A stretch of 13,399 bases of DNA from an uncultured Bacteroidales bacterium (GTDB taxonomy: Bacteria > Bacteroidota > Bacteroidia > Bacteroidales > Bacteroidaceae), in NCBI GenBank assembly GCA_945837185.1, contig CAMAMZ010000050.1, forward strand, positions 1-13,399, written 5' to 3'. The notes beneath the pieces are model-generated. The model did no database searches. It was not told where the DNA came from and was given only the letters and a program-made list of their open reading frames with translations. Within the stretch, counting starts at the first letter, position 1. Every line of letters starts with the position of its first letter. Below are positions 1 through 7,484 of this stretch, one piece after another. The position numbers and the translations under genes are program-made.

Positions 1-94
1 TCTCCAGACACCCAACATCTGTGCTAAAATCACCTCCATTCCCACACTTTTCTTCCAAAATCCATGCACATTTCAAATAAATATCGTATCATTG

Positions 95-136
95 CAGAGG
101 ATATACTTATCGGGCAAAGTAAGTATATCTTCTCTG
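95..136. repeat. Inverted repeat: left arm pairs with the first tandem unit
   Basis: The left arm (95-109, CAGAG then GATATACTTA) is the reverse complement of the core of the tandem unit. GATATACTTA (100-109) pairs perfectly with TAAGTATATC (120-129) across a 10-nt loop. CAGAG (95-99) pairs with CTCTG (132-136) after a 2-nt bulge. Because the right arm is repeated, the same left arm could pair with any of the three copies. No U-tract follows, so it is not an obvious intrinsic terminator. A protein-binding site or a remnant of a small mobile element are alternatives. Confidence 0.75.
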
Positions 137-182
137 GCTAAGTAAGTATATCTTCTCTGGCTAAGTAAGTATATCTTCTCTG
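117..182. repeat. Tandem repeat, 23-bp unit, about 2.9 copies
   Basis: Two identical 23-bp units (117-139 and 140-162) are followed by a 20-bp partial third (163-182). The unit begins AAGTAAGTATATCTTCTCTG. There is no sequence difference between copies, which suggests recent duplication or slippage. The array lies about 120 bp upstream of the pepT -33 box, so it does not overlap the core promoter. An inverted partial copy sits just to the left (95-109). Confidence 0.92.
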
Positions 183-301
183 AAATGTCATTCTGTCACC
201 GTGTGGTGCTACCACCTTTATCTTCTCACAACCTTTATCTTTCTTCCTTCACAATAAGCCTCTCGTGACTGGGGAATTAATTTCAGCTTTTTTTTCATTT
301 C

Positions 302-334
302 CTTGGCATATTTCAGAGTTTTTTCGTATCTTTG
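302..334 (+). promoter_or_regulatory. Putative promoter of pepT (Bacteroidota type)
   Basis: TATCTTTG at 327-334 matches the Bacteroidota -7 consensus TAnnTTTG exactly. CTTG at 302-305 is an acceptable -33 element (consensus TTTG) with a 21-bp spacer. Transcription would start near 340, giving a leader of roughly 50 nt before the pepT ATG at 392. No Shine-Dalgarno sequence is visible before that ATG. Confidence 0.7.
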
Positions 335-391
335 TGGCGGACGGGGCATTCGTCCCAAGAACTGTAATAAACCACAAACTGTAAATACGAT

Positions 392-1615
392 ATGAATTTA
401 ATAGAACGATTCTTGAACTACACGAAGTTCGATACACAATCATCAGAAGATTCTGATACCGTGCCCAGTAGCGACAAACAACTTGTTTTCGCTGACTACT
501 TAAAGGAGGAACTGGAGCGCGAGGGACTGGATGATGTGGAAATGGATGAAAACGGGTATATATATGCTACGCTGAAAGCCAACACTAAGAAGAAGGTGCC
601 CACCATTGGTTTTATTGCACACTACGACACAAGTCCTGATTGCAGTGGCGCCAACATCAAAGCACGTATTGTGAAGAACTACGACGGGGGCGACATCGTG
701 CTCTCGGAAGGCATTGTTTCCTCGCCTGCGAAATTTCCAGAGCTCCTTGACCACAAAGGGGAAGACTTGATTGTGACGGATGGAACTACGCTGCTGGGTG
801 CTGATGACAAGGCTGGTGTGGCAGAAATCGTGGAAGCTATGTGCTGGCTGCGCGACCACAAGGAGGTGAAGCATGGCGACATTCGGGTGGCTTTTAACCC
901 CGATGAGGAGATAGGCAAAGGTGCCCATCACTTTGATGTGGAGCGTTTTGGCTGCGAATGGGCCTACACCATGGACGGAAGCGACTTGGGCAACCTGGAA
1001 TACGAAAACTTTAATGCAGCAGCAGCTAAGATTACCATCAAGGGAATGAGTGTGCACACAGGATATGCCAAAGGAAAAATGGTGAATGCCGGACGACTGG
1101 CATGCGAGTTTAATGCCGCCATACCTGAGACAGACATCCCTGAAAACACCGAAGGCTATCAGGGCTTCTACCACCTGCTCCACATGAATGCCCATACGGA
1201 GGAGGCAAAGCTCTGCTACTTGATTAGAGACCACGACCGCAAGAACTTTGAGCACCGCAAGGACTTCATAGAGGAAACGGCCCGACAGATGAACGAGAAA
1301 TACGGTCAGGGCACTGTGAAGGTGGAACTCACCGACCAGTATTACAACATGAAGGAGAAGATTGACCCGAACATGCATGTGATAGACATCGTGCTGAAAG
1401 CCATGCAGGAAACGGGGGTTACACCAAAGGTGGAACCTATTCGTGGCGGAACAGATGGTGCCCAGTTGAGCTTCAGAGGCTTGCCTTGCCCGAATATCTT
1501 TGCCGGTGGCGTGAATTTCCACGGACCGCATGAGTTTGTTTCGGTACAGGTGATGGAAAAGGCCGTTAAGGTGATTACGAAGATTTGTGAACTTACCGCT
1601 GACTACAACGACTAA
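392..1615 (+). CDS. pepT: Peptidase T (tripeptide aminopeptidase, M20B)
   Basis: Cytoplasmic dinuclear-zinc aminopeptidase that removes the N-terminal residue of tripeptides, acting in peptide use. The 407 residues match the usual PepT length (about 408) and there is no signal peptide. Metal and catalytic motifs are present: H77 and D79 in HYDT, D139 in GADDKAG, E172/E173 in NPDEEIG, D195 in TMDG, and the C-terminal NFHGPHEF with H377/H380. The insert after residue 200, including GMSVHTGYAKGKMVNA, corresponds to the M20 lid/dimerisation domain. By the known family mechanism, E172 acts as general base while the aspartates and histidines bind zinc. The ATG is the first in frame and follows a clear promoter. 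The next gene starts 6 nt after the stop, so the two are very probably co-transcribed. I see no damage to the gene. Confidence 0.97.
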   Translation: MNLIERFLNYTKFDTQSSEDSDTVPSSDKQLVFADYLKEELEREGLDDVEMDENGYIYATLKANTKKKVPTIGFIAHYDTSPDCSGANIKARIVKNYDGGDIVLSEGIVSSPAKFPELLDHKGEDLIVTDGTTLLGADDKAGVAEIVEAMCWLRDHKEVKHGDIRVAFNPDEEIGKGAHHFDVERFGCEWAYTMDGSDLGNLEYENFNAAAAKITIKGMSVHTGYAKGKMVNAGRLACEFNAAIPETDIPENTEGYQGFYHLLHMNAHTEEAKLCYLIRDHDRKNFEHRKDFIEETARQMNEKYGQGTVKVELTDQYYNMKEKIDPNMHVIDIVLKAMQETGVTPKVEPIRGGTDGAQLSFRGLPCPNIFAGGVNFHGPHEFVSVQVMEKAVKVITKICELTADYND

Positions 1616-1621
1616 CACTGC

Positions 1622-3871
1622 ATGAGCGAACTTCCCGCATTGGTTAAAGACCTTGCCCTAATATTAGTGGTGGCTGGCATGGTGACATTATTGTTTAAAA
1701 AACTGCGCCAGCCTTTGGTCTTGGGCTATATTGTGGCGGGATTCGTTGTATCGCCTCACATGCCCTATACGATGTCGGTGATGGATAAGGCCGACATTCA
1801 GACTTGGGCCGACATTGGGGTGATATTCCTATTGTTTGCCCTCGGACTCGACTTCTCGTTTAAAAAGATTTTGAAGATGGGAATGGCACCGGTCATTGCT
1901 GTGCTTTCCATCATCTTCACGATGTCGGCCTTGGGAATCACGGTAGGCCATACTTTCGGATGGTCGAGGATGGACTGTATCTTTCTGGGCGGAATGCTCG
2001 CCATGTCGTCAACCACTATTATCTACAAGGCTTTTGATGATATGGGGCTCCGCCAGCAGAAATTTGCAGGCATGGTGATGAGTGTGCTCATTCTGGAGGA
2101 TGTGCTGGCCATTGTGATGATGGTGATGCTCTCTGCCTTGGCTGTGGGCCAGAATCCCGACGGTGGACAAATGGTGGTCTCGGTGATGAAGATTGCCTTT
2201 TTCCTGACTTTGTGGTTTGTGGCCGGCATCTTCATGATTCCGCCCTTCCTGCGGAAAACACGCAAACTCATGAATGAAGAGACGCTCATGGTGGTGGCCT
2301 TGGGCTTGTGTTGCGCCATGGCCTGGATTTCGACCTTAGTAGGATTCAGCAGTGCCTTCGGGGCTTTTGTGATGGGCAGCATCTTGGCGGAGACCATTGA
2401 AGCCGACAAGATTATCCGTTTGGTGGAACCTGTAAAGAACTTGTTTGGCGCCATTTTCTTCGTGTCGGTAGGCATGTTGGTCGATCCGCAGATTATCGTG
2501 GCCTATGCCACTCCTATATTAATCATCGTGCTGACCATTCTCATCGGACAGAGTGTGTTGGGCTCTGCGGGATTCATGCTGAGCGGACAGTCGTTGAAAA
2601 CCGCTATGCGATGTGGTTTCTCGATGGCTCAAATCGGTGAGTTTGCCTTTATCATCGCCTCATTGGGGCTCTCCTTGAACGTTACGGGGAAATTCCTATA
2701 TCCGGTGGTGGTGGCCGTGAGCGTCATCACGACGTTCCTCACACCTTATATGATAAAGTGGGCTGACCCTTGCTACAAACGAATAGAACAACAGTTGCCC
2801 AGAATGTGGATAAGGCGACTGAACCATTTGGGAACGCCTACACAGGTGACCAACACAAAGGATGCCGGCAACTGGCATAGGCTGTTGCGTAAGCTGCTGA
2901 CAACAACAGCCATCTACGCTGTGCTCACTACAGCGGTGATAGCCCTGATGTTTACCTTCTTCCTGCCCTTTTGCAGGCAACTGCTCCCCCATTGGTATGC
3001 CAATGGTGTGTGTGGCATTGTTACCGTAATTTTCATCTCGCCTTTCCTGCGCTCTATCGTGATGAAACACAACCACAGCGAAGAGTTCAAGACCTTATGG
3101 ACGGGTAACCGCATCAACCGCCTGCCCTTGCTGTTTACCATTCTGGCACGCGTGGTCGTGGCTGCCGCTTTCCTTTTTTATATTTGCAATTTCCTGGCAC
3201 GTTTTGCCAATGCCATCGTCATCACCATCGCGTTGGTGGTGATAATACTGATAGTGGTGTCGCGCACACTGAAAAAGAGGAGTATTCAGATGGAACGGCT
3301 CTTCGTGCAGAACTTACGCTCAAGGGATATTGAGGCACAGGTAAGTGGGCGCAGACGACCACTCTATGAGGGAAGACTCTTAGACCATAACCTGCATATT
3401 GCTGACTATGATGTGCCGGCAGGATCGGCTATGGCCGGACAGACGCTGCGCCAATTGGCTCTCCCGGCACATTGGGGCATTCACGTGAGCAGCATCTTGC
3501 GGGGACATCGCAGAATCAATATTCCCGGAGGGGAGATGCAGGTGTTTCCTGGCGACAAGCTGCAGGTGATAGGAACCGATGAGCAACTCAGGTTGTTTGG
3601 CGAAGACCTGCGCCAAGCAATTGACCAAGATGACGAGCACATAGAAGACAGAGAGATGAAACTGCGGAGGATGGTGATTGCCCGCAACGACAAACTGGCA
3701 GGCAAGACCCTTAAAAGCAGCGGACTCCGAGAAACATACGGCTGTATGGCTGTGGGCATGGAACTGTCTGATGATGCCTTGGTGCCTATCCAGCCGCAGC
3801 ACACCTTCGCACCAGGCGATGTGGTGTGGATTGTAGGGGAAGCTCCTGCCTTACAAAAACTATTAGAATAA
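1622..3871 (+). CDS. CPA2/KefB-type cation:proton antiporter with tandem TrkA-C domains
   Basis: Inner-membrane monovalent-cation/proton antiporter, probably K+ or Na+ efflux for pH and ion balance; the ion cannot be read from the sequence. Residues 5-380 form the Na_H_Exchanger core, with LLFALGLDFSF (70-80), MSSTTIIYKAF (128-138), the ion-site pair E159-D160 in ILEDVLAIVM, and IGEFAFII (338-345). A hydrophobic block with about four further membrane segments (roughly 426-450, 461-480, 502-520, 528-548) follows. Then come two TrkA-C/RCK_C-like domains, about 583-660 (GQTLRQL to PGDKLQVIGT) and 680-749 (AGKTLKSSGLRE to PGDVVWIVGE). No Rossmann-type TrkA-N nucleotide-binding domain is seen, unlike E. 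coli KefB/KefC. It lies 6 nt behind pepT with no Shine-Dalgarno site, and ends before a convergent terminator. Confidence 0.9.
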   Translation: MSELPALVKDLALILVVAGMVTLLFKKLRQPLVLGYIVAGFVVSPHMPYTMSVMDKADIQTWADIGVIFLLFALGLDFSFKKILKMGMAPVIAVLSIIFTMSALGITVGHTFGWSRMDCIFLGGMLAMSSTTIIYKAFDDMGLRQQKFAGMVMSVLILEDVLAIVMMVMLSALAVGQNPDGGQMVVSVMKIAFFLTLWFVAGIFMIPPFLRKTRKLMNEETLMVVALGLCCAMAWISTLVGFSSAFGAFVMGSILAETIEADKIIRLVEPVKNLFGAIFFVSVGMLVDPQIIVAYATPILIIVLTILIGQSVLGSAGFMLSGQSLKTAMRCGFSMAQIGEFAFIIASLGLSLNVTGKFLYPVVVAVSVITTFLTPYMIKWADPCYKRIEQQLPRMWIRRLNHLGTPTQVTNTKDAGNWHRLLRKLLTTTAIYAVLTTAVIALMFTFFLPFCRQLLPHWYANGVCGIVTVIFISPFLRSIVMKHNHSEEFKTLWTGNRINRLPLLFTILARVVVAAAFLFYICNFLARFANAIVITIALVVIILIVVSRTLKKRSIQMERLFVQNLRSRDIEAQVSGRRRPLYEGRLLDHNLHIADYDVPAGSAMAGQTLRQLALPAHWGIHVSSILRGHRRINIPGGEMQVFPGDKLQVIGTDEQLRLFGEDLRQAIDQDDEHIEDREMKLRRMVIARNDKLAGKTLKSSGLRETYGCMAVGMELSDDALVPIQPQHTFAPGDVVWIVGEAPALQKLLE

Positions 3872-3878
3872 GCATCAA

Positions 3879-3906
3879 CAGCATGGATGGCAACACCCCC
3901 ATGCTG
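3879..3906 (+). terminator. Hairpin directly after the antiporter stop
   Basis: CAGCATGG (3879-3886) and CCATGCTG (3899-3906) form a perfect 8-bp stem with a 12-nt loop, starting 8 nt after the antiporter stop. Only CCCTTT follows, so it lacks a proper U-tract. It may protect the 3' end or assist the stronger terminator about 30 nt downstream. Confidence 0.35.
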
Positions 3907-3937
3907 CCCTTTCACCGCTATTTGTTCGGAAACAAAA

Positions 3938-3961
3938 AAAGGTTGCACACTGGCAACCTTT
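3938..3961. terminator. Bidirectional intrinsic terminator between antiporter and lptD
   Basis: AAAGGTTGC (3938-3946) and GCAACCTTT (3953-3961) form a perfect 9-bp stem with the 6-nt loop ACACTG. Read on the minus strand, the stem is followed by a T-rich run (complement of AACAAAAAAA), a strong intrinsic terminator for lptD, whose stop is at 3988. Read on the plus strand, the stem ends in TTTATA, a weaker terminator for the antiporter gene. Confidence 0.88.
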
Positions 3962-3987
3962 ATACACTCAGTACAACCTACAAGGTT

Positions 3988-6867
3988 TTAATACCACTGT
4001 ACGGCATTGGAATAGCCACTGCGCTTGTCGTATTTCAGCGCGTCGGTAAGTGTGGCAGCATTACACCTGAAAGAGAAGTTATAACTGGTATAGGGAGCCA
4101 ACACCACTTGGCAACTCATATTAAAGCAATGGAGGTCGCGCTGCAGGGAGGCCGTTGTCATACTCATCTCATGGGTATCAAAATCATAACCTGACGAGAA
4201 GGTGATATTCCAGCCATCGCTCAACCGCACATTGCCACTCACATTCAAGTTCTGCGTGTACTTATAGGGATAACGCATTTTCTTATAGTTGAACTTGTTG
4301 ATGTCTCTGTCTTCGGTCATGGTGATACCATAGCCAAAGGTGAGCGACCAAGGCATGGAGAACGCCATATAACCATCATCATCGGTCTTGGCCTTGCCTC
4401 CCCCACTCTTCTTGCGAGCACCGCGCTGCGCTTCAATCATATCGTCATCCACATTGCTCTCAATATCCGTGTCCATTCCTTCTTTGTCGCGCTGGCTGCG
4501 TTGGTCTTCCTCCTCATCACTATCACCACCGGAGAACAATTTCTTGAGTTTGTCGGGGGTGAGCGTAAAGGAGAAGTTCTGCGACATACCCTGGAAACGA
4601 CCAAAGCGTCCGTAGCCATACTCGGTATGGGTGCCCACATAAGGCTTGCCATTCTCATCGAGCTCATAGGCATAGGTGGCAAACACGGCATGGAGATTGA
4701 ATGTATAGCTCTTCCACCACTTCAGACGTATGTCCATGGCCAAGTCGCTCCAAGGACGTTCTTTGGCTGCCATGTTGTACGACATCTGCAGGGCAAAGTT
4801 ATCGATAATACTGATTTTGCGGAAGCCTGTGGTATCTTTGTCGCTCTTCACCTTCATTTCCAAGTTGTTGGCCAGCGAGAAAGAGACGTTGCCGGTCTTT
4901 CCCTTTCCTGGCACGCCATAGAGGTTGTTGGAATAGGGCGAATACTCTACCAGGTCGACTGTTCCGTCGGCATTGGTGCGTTGGTAGGTTTTGTAATAAC
5001 CATATCCCTCGGTACTGAAATCAGGCGCATAGCTGAAGCTCACCTGTGGCGTGATGACATGGCGGATGGCCTGTATCTTATCGCCAAAGATTTTCTTATT
5101 AGGCACCCAGAAACCATAAAGCTTGGTATTGGCAGAAAGGGAGAGATTCCAGTTGTACACATTATAGAGTCCATGGAGCGTATCGCACACCTCCTGTCCT
5201 GCTGTCTCGTCCCATGAACGTTCTATCTTCTGCATATACATACGGTCGATGAAGTTGAACGAGGGTGTGATATTGAGATAGTTGAAGAGGGTGAAAGATC
5301 CGGAAACAGGAATACTATGCTGCATACCATTGCGCCAGTCTTTTATCAAGTTAGAGCTCATGAGCTTATCTTCCTTCGTAGTGATGGAGTTCGACAATTG
5401 GCCCGTATAGCTCAAGGCAATCTTTTCATACCAGCGTTGCTCACCCACCATGTGCTTTCTGCGGAAGGGATAGAAGCGGCTCACCGACACATTGAGGTCG
5501 GGCAAGGTGAGGGCGATGGTAGAGTCGCGCATGTTCTGGTTCAAGTTGGTCGTTCCGCTCAACGTCATACCGATACTGGAGAAGGTGGTACTCCAGCTCA
5601 CCGAAGAGGTACGCGTACTCTGCGTCATCGACTGCGGGTTATACATGCTGTTGAGATTGTTGCGCTCATAGCTGCTTGTGGCAAAGTTCACACTGGCCGA
5701 GAGAGTGCTGAAAGGGTTTGCTTTCGTGTCCTGCCGGTGGCTCCACTGAATCTTGAAACTCGTTTGCCGCATATAGTCGGGCATACCTTTGTCGCCGGTT
5801 CTCGTATCCTGAAAACTGGCAAACACACTACCGTTGTAACGGTAACGCTTGCGATAGTTGGAAGCAGCAGAGAGTCCCCAAGAACCTTTGGTATAGACTT
5901 CTCCCAGCAACTTGAGGTCCCATTTGTCACTGGCAGCAAAATAATAGCCTCCATCCTTCAGATAGAATCCCCTGTCCATCTCGTCGCCATAAGAGGGCAT
6001 GATGAAACCTGAGGAATAGCTCTTTGTGAAGGGGAAGAAGCCATAGGGGATGGCCAAAGGCAACGGCACATCAGCCACCACAAGGTAGGCGGGGCCGAAA
6101 ACCACATCCTTGCCCGGACGCACTTTGGCTCGGGAAAGGGCTATATAGAAATCGGGATGTTCGGCATCGCAGGTGGTATAGCGTCCGTGCTGCAGGAAGA
6201 TTTCTCCCTTGTCGTTACGTTTCGACAGCTGACTGGAGAGGAAGCCTTCCTCTTGCTGGGTGTATACGCTGTTGATGAAACCTTTCTTGGTTTTGAAATT
6301 GAAGAGCATGGTATCGCTCTCATAAGTCGACTCGCCCATCTTGAATACCGGTCTGTTCCGTACTCCTTTCTTCTCGAGCGAATCGGGAGTTCCTGTGGCA
6401 TACACCAAACTGCTGTCGAGACTCATAGACACCCGGTCGCTTTCCAGGTCCATGTTCTCGTATTTCACATTCGCCTTTCCGTAGATGTGTGCCTTTTTGG
6501 TGGCGGCATAGTACACCAGCGAATCTTCGCCTGTGTAGACGACTGGTGCATCAATACCATTCTTTCTCTGACGGTTGATGGAATCGCGGCGTATAGAATC
6601 GTCGATGGCCTTGTTGTGCTTGTATACAGCCAGTTGCAAGGAGTCCATGCGTGTGGTGTCGACTGTGGGAGAAAGGTTTTTCTGCAAGGAATCAAACTCC
6701 AGTGTTCCTTGCTTTCTGAGAGAATCAGCACGCTTCAGCGTATCTTTCCTGACCGTTGTATCAGCCGCATGCCCCTTCTTTCTCTTTTGGGAATAGGGTG
6801 TATAGGTGCCTGCTGCCACAAAAGCGACAACTGCCATTAGTAATATTATGAGCGTCCTTATTCTCAT
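3988..6867 (-). CDS. lptD: LPS-assembly outer-membrane protein LptD (Bacteroidota type)
   Basis: Outer-membrane barrel that inserts lipopolysaccharide or lipooligosaccharide into the outer leaflet, working with LptE in the Lpt pathway. The 959 residues begin with a signal peptide (hydrophobic 5-20). A low-complexity Lys/Asp/Ser-rich linker (about 27-100) and an OstA/LptA-like domain (about 108-235) follow. Family landmarks include TTCDAEHPDF (231-240), VPLPLAIPYGFFPF (267-280) and, near the C-terminus, LQRDLHCFNMSCQ (908-920). From about 310 to the end, alternating-residue strands with many Tyr, Ser and Asn form the barrel, and the last residue is aromatic (QWY). Residues 780-831 are a highly charged acidic insertion inside the barrel. 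It is the last gene of the operon after the HD gene (53-nt gap). A TAATTTTG box lies just before the ATG, so it may also have its own promoter. Confidence 0.9.
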   Translation of the reverse strand: MRIRTLIILLMAVVAFVAAGTYTPYSQKRKKGHAADTTVRKDTLKRADSLRKQGTLEFDSLQKNLSPTVDTTRMDSLQLAVYKHNKAIDDSIRRDSINRQRKNGIDAPVVYTGEDSLVYYAATKKAHIYGKANVKYENMDLESDRVSMSLDSSLVYATGTPDSLEKKGVRNRPVFKMGESTYESDTMLFNFKTKKGFINSVYTQQEEGFLSSQLSKRNDKGEIFLQHGRYTTCDAEHPDFYIALSRAKVRPGKDVVFGPAYLVVADVPLPLAIPYGFFPFTKSYSSGFIMPSYGDEMDRGFYLKDGGYYFAASDKWDLKLLGEVYTKGSWGLSAASNYRKRYRYNGSVFASFQDTRTGDKGMPDYMRQTSFKIQWSHRQDTKANPFSTLSASVNFATSSYERNNLNSMYNPQSMTQSTRTSSVSWSTTFSSIGMTLSGTTNLNQNMRDSTIALTLPDLNVSVSRFYPFRRKHMVGEQRWYEKIALSYTGQLSNSITTKEDKLMSSNLIKDWRNGMQHSIPVSGSFTLFNYLNITPSFNFIDRMYMQKIERSWDETAGQEVCDTLHGLYNVYNWNLSLSANTKLYGFWVPNKKIFGDKIQAIRHVITPQVSFSYAPDFSTEGYGYYKTYQRTNADGTVDLVEYSPYSNNLYGVPGKGKTGNVSFSLANNLEMKVKSDKDTTGFRKISIIDNFALQMSYNMAAKERPWSDLAMDIRLKWWKSYTFNLHAVFATYAYELDENGKPYVGTHTEYGYGRFGRFQGMSQNFSFTLTPDKLKKLFSGGDSDEEEDQRSQRDKEGMDTDIESNVDDDMIEAQRGARKKSGGGKAKTDDDGYMAFSMPWSLTFGYGITMTEDRDINKFNYKKMRYPYKYTQNLNVSGNVRLSDGWNITFSSGYDFDTHEMSMTTASLQRDLHCFNMSCQVVLAPYTSYNFSFRCNAATLTDALKYDKRSGYSNAVQWY

Positions 6868-6875
6868 AGAGCCTA

Positions 6876-6883
6876 CAAAATTA
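6876..6883 (-). promoter_or_regulatory. Possible -7 box directly upstream of lptD
   Basis: On the minus strand this reads TAATTTTG, a perfect match to the Bacteroidota -7 consensus, but it ends only 8 nt before the lptD ATG (6867). No good TTTG is found at the -33 position. If used, transcription would begin within a few nucleotides of the start codon, giving an almost leaderless message. It may be a chance match in AT-rich spacer DNA. Confidence 0.35.
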
Positions 6884-6920
6884 ACGAAATAATGGCTAAC
6901 AGCCTCTATATTTCCATTTT

Positions 6921-7484
6921 TTAACGTATAACATCTCCTTCAAAGCGATCATGCCACCTTTGGAAACGTTCCAAACCTTCGTTTCCAAATTTCGCCAAAC
7001 TTCGTTGGGCATGTTCATAGGTTTTTTCTCGCTCTGGATGGGTTTTACTATAGAACTTATCGGCATAGCAAATAAGTTGTTCCTCCAAGGTTTCGGGGAG
7101 GAAATCTTGAGGAGGGAGCGGCAATTGCTGACGGAGTATGTCATCGCGGGTAAGTCCTGCGCCAGTATGACGCTCACACACCCTTGCATGGCGTGGCAAA
7201 CCTTCAGCGCGTAGCATTTCAGCCCCTATCCTTCCATGCAGCAGATAGGGAGCCTCACCCATGCAGTGTATGCCGGGAGCATTACAGCGCACGATTCCTA
7301 TATCGTGAAGCATGGCTGCCTCTATGAGGAAGGTACGGTCGAGCTGCCATTCGGGGTGACGGTCACAAATGCGCACAGCACGCTCCATGACGAGCGTGCT
7401 GTGTGTGATAAGTATCTCGCGGAGCCTGTTGTGCTCCGGATAATATTTGTCGATAATGGTTTCGACGAGCTTATTGTCAATCAT
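6921..7484 (-). CDS. HD-domain (HDIG type) predicted phosphohydrolase
   Basis: Small cytoplasmic metal-dependent phosphohydrolase of the HD superfamily; the substrate is unknown (nucleotide, cyclic nucleotide and other phosphoesters are all known for this fold). The 187 residues show the full metal-site series: H28 in ITHS, H60-D61 in MLHDIGI (the HDIG signature), H83 in LLHGRIGAE, H106 in CERHTGAG, and D142 in YADKFY. There is no signal peptide or membrane segment, and no extra catalytic or sensor domain. Its ATG overlaps the stop of the upstream carboxyltransferase gene by 8 nt (7477-7484, ATGATTGA), which fixes the start and implies translational coupling. lptD follows after 53 nt. Position in the operon does not reveal its pathway. 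Confidence 0.88.
   Translation of the reverse strand: MIDNKLVETIIDKYYPEHNRLREILITHSTLVMERAVRICDRHPEWQLDRTFLIEAAMLHDIGIVRCNAPGIHCMGEAPYLLHGRIGAEMLRAEGLPRHARVCERHTGAGLTRDDILRQQLPLPPQDFLPETLEEQLICYADKFYSKTHPEREKTYEHAQRSLAKFGNEGLERFQRWHDRFEGDVIR

Larger units (their letters stand above)
1..391. other. Non-coding region upstream of pepT
   Basis: I find no convincing gene in these 391 bases. They contain a 23-bp tandem repeat (117-182) with an inverted partial copy at 95-109, and a small hairpin at 203-215 (GTGGT, loop GCT, ACCAC) followed by a short T-rich run. An 11-bp direct repeat (ACCTTTATCTT) occurs at 214-224 and 231-241. A Bacteroidota-type promoter lies at 302-334. The hairpin could end transcription from a gene to the left of the window, but its T-tract is weak. 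A short minus-strand reading frame that runs into the start of pepT resembles no family and is not credible. Confidence 0.7.

Noticed and set aside
117..182. CRISPR-like array
   Set aside because: The units abut directly with no spacers and there are no cas genes, so this is a simple tandem repeat.
249..443. Small minus-strand frame across the pepT promoter and start
   Set aside because: It overlaps a good promoter and the pepT start on the opposite strand and has no similarity I recognise.
500..1618. Long minus-strand open frame (372 codons) opposite pepT
   Set aside because: It lies wholly antisense to a clear peptidase T with all catalytic residues; the translation resembles no family and shows the composition of a shadow frame.
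5317..6012. Plus-strand open frames opposite lptD (also 4501-5217 and 6157-6840)
   Set aside because: All are antisense to the well-supported LptD frame, have no family features and no promoter, and are shadows of its codon bias.
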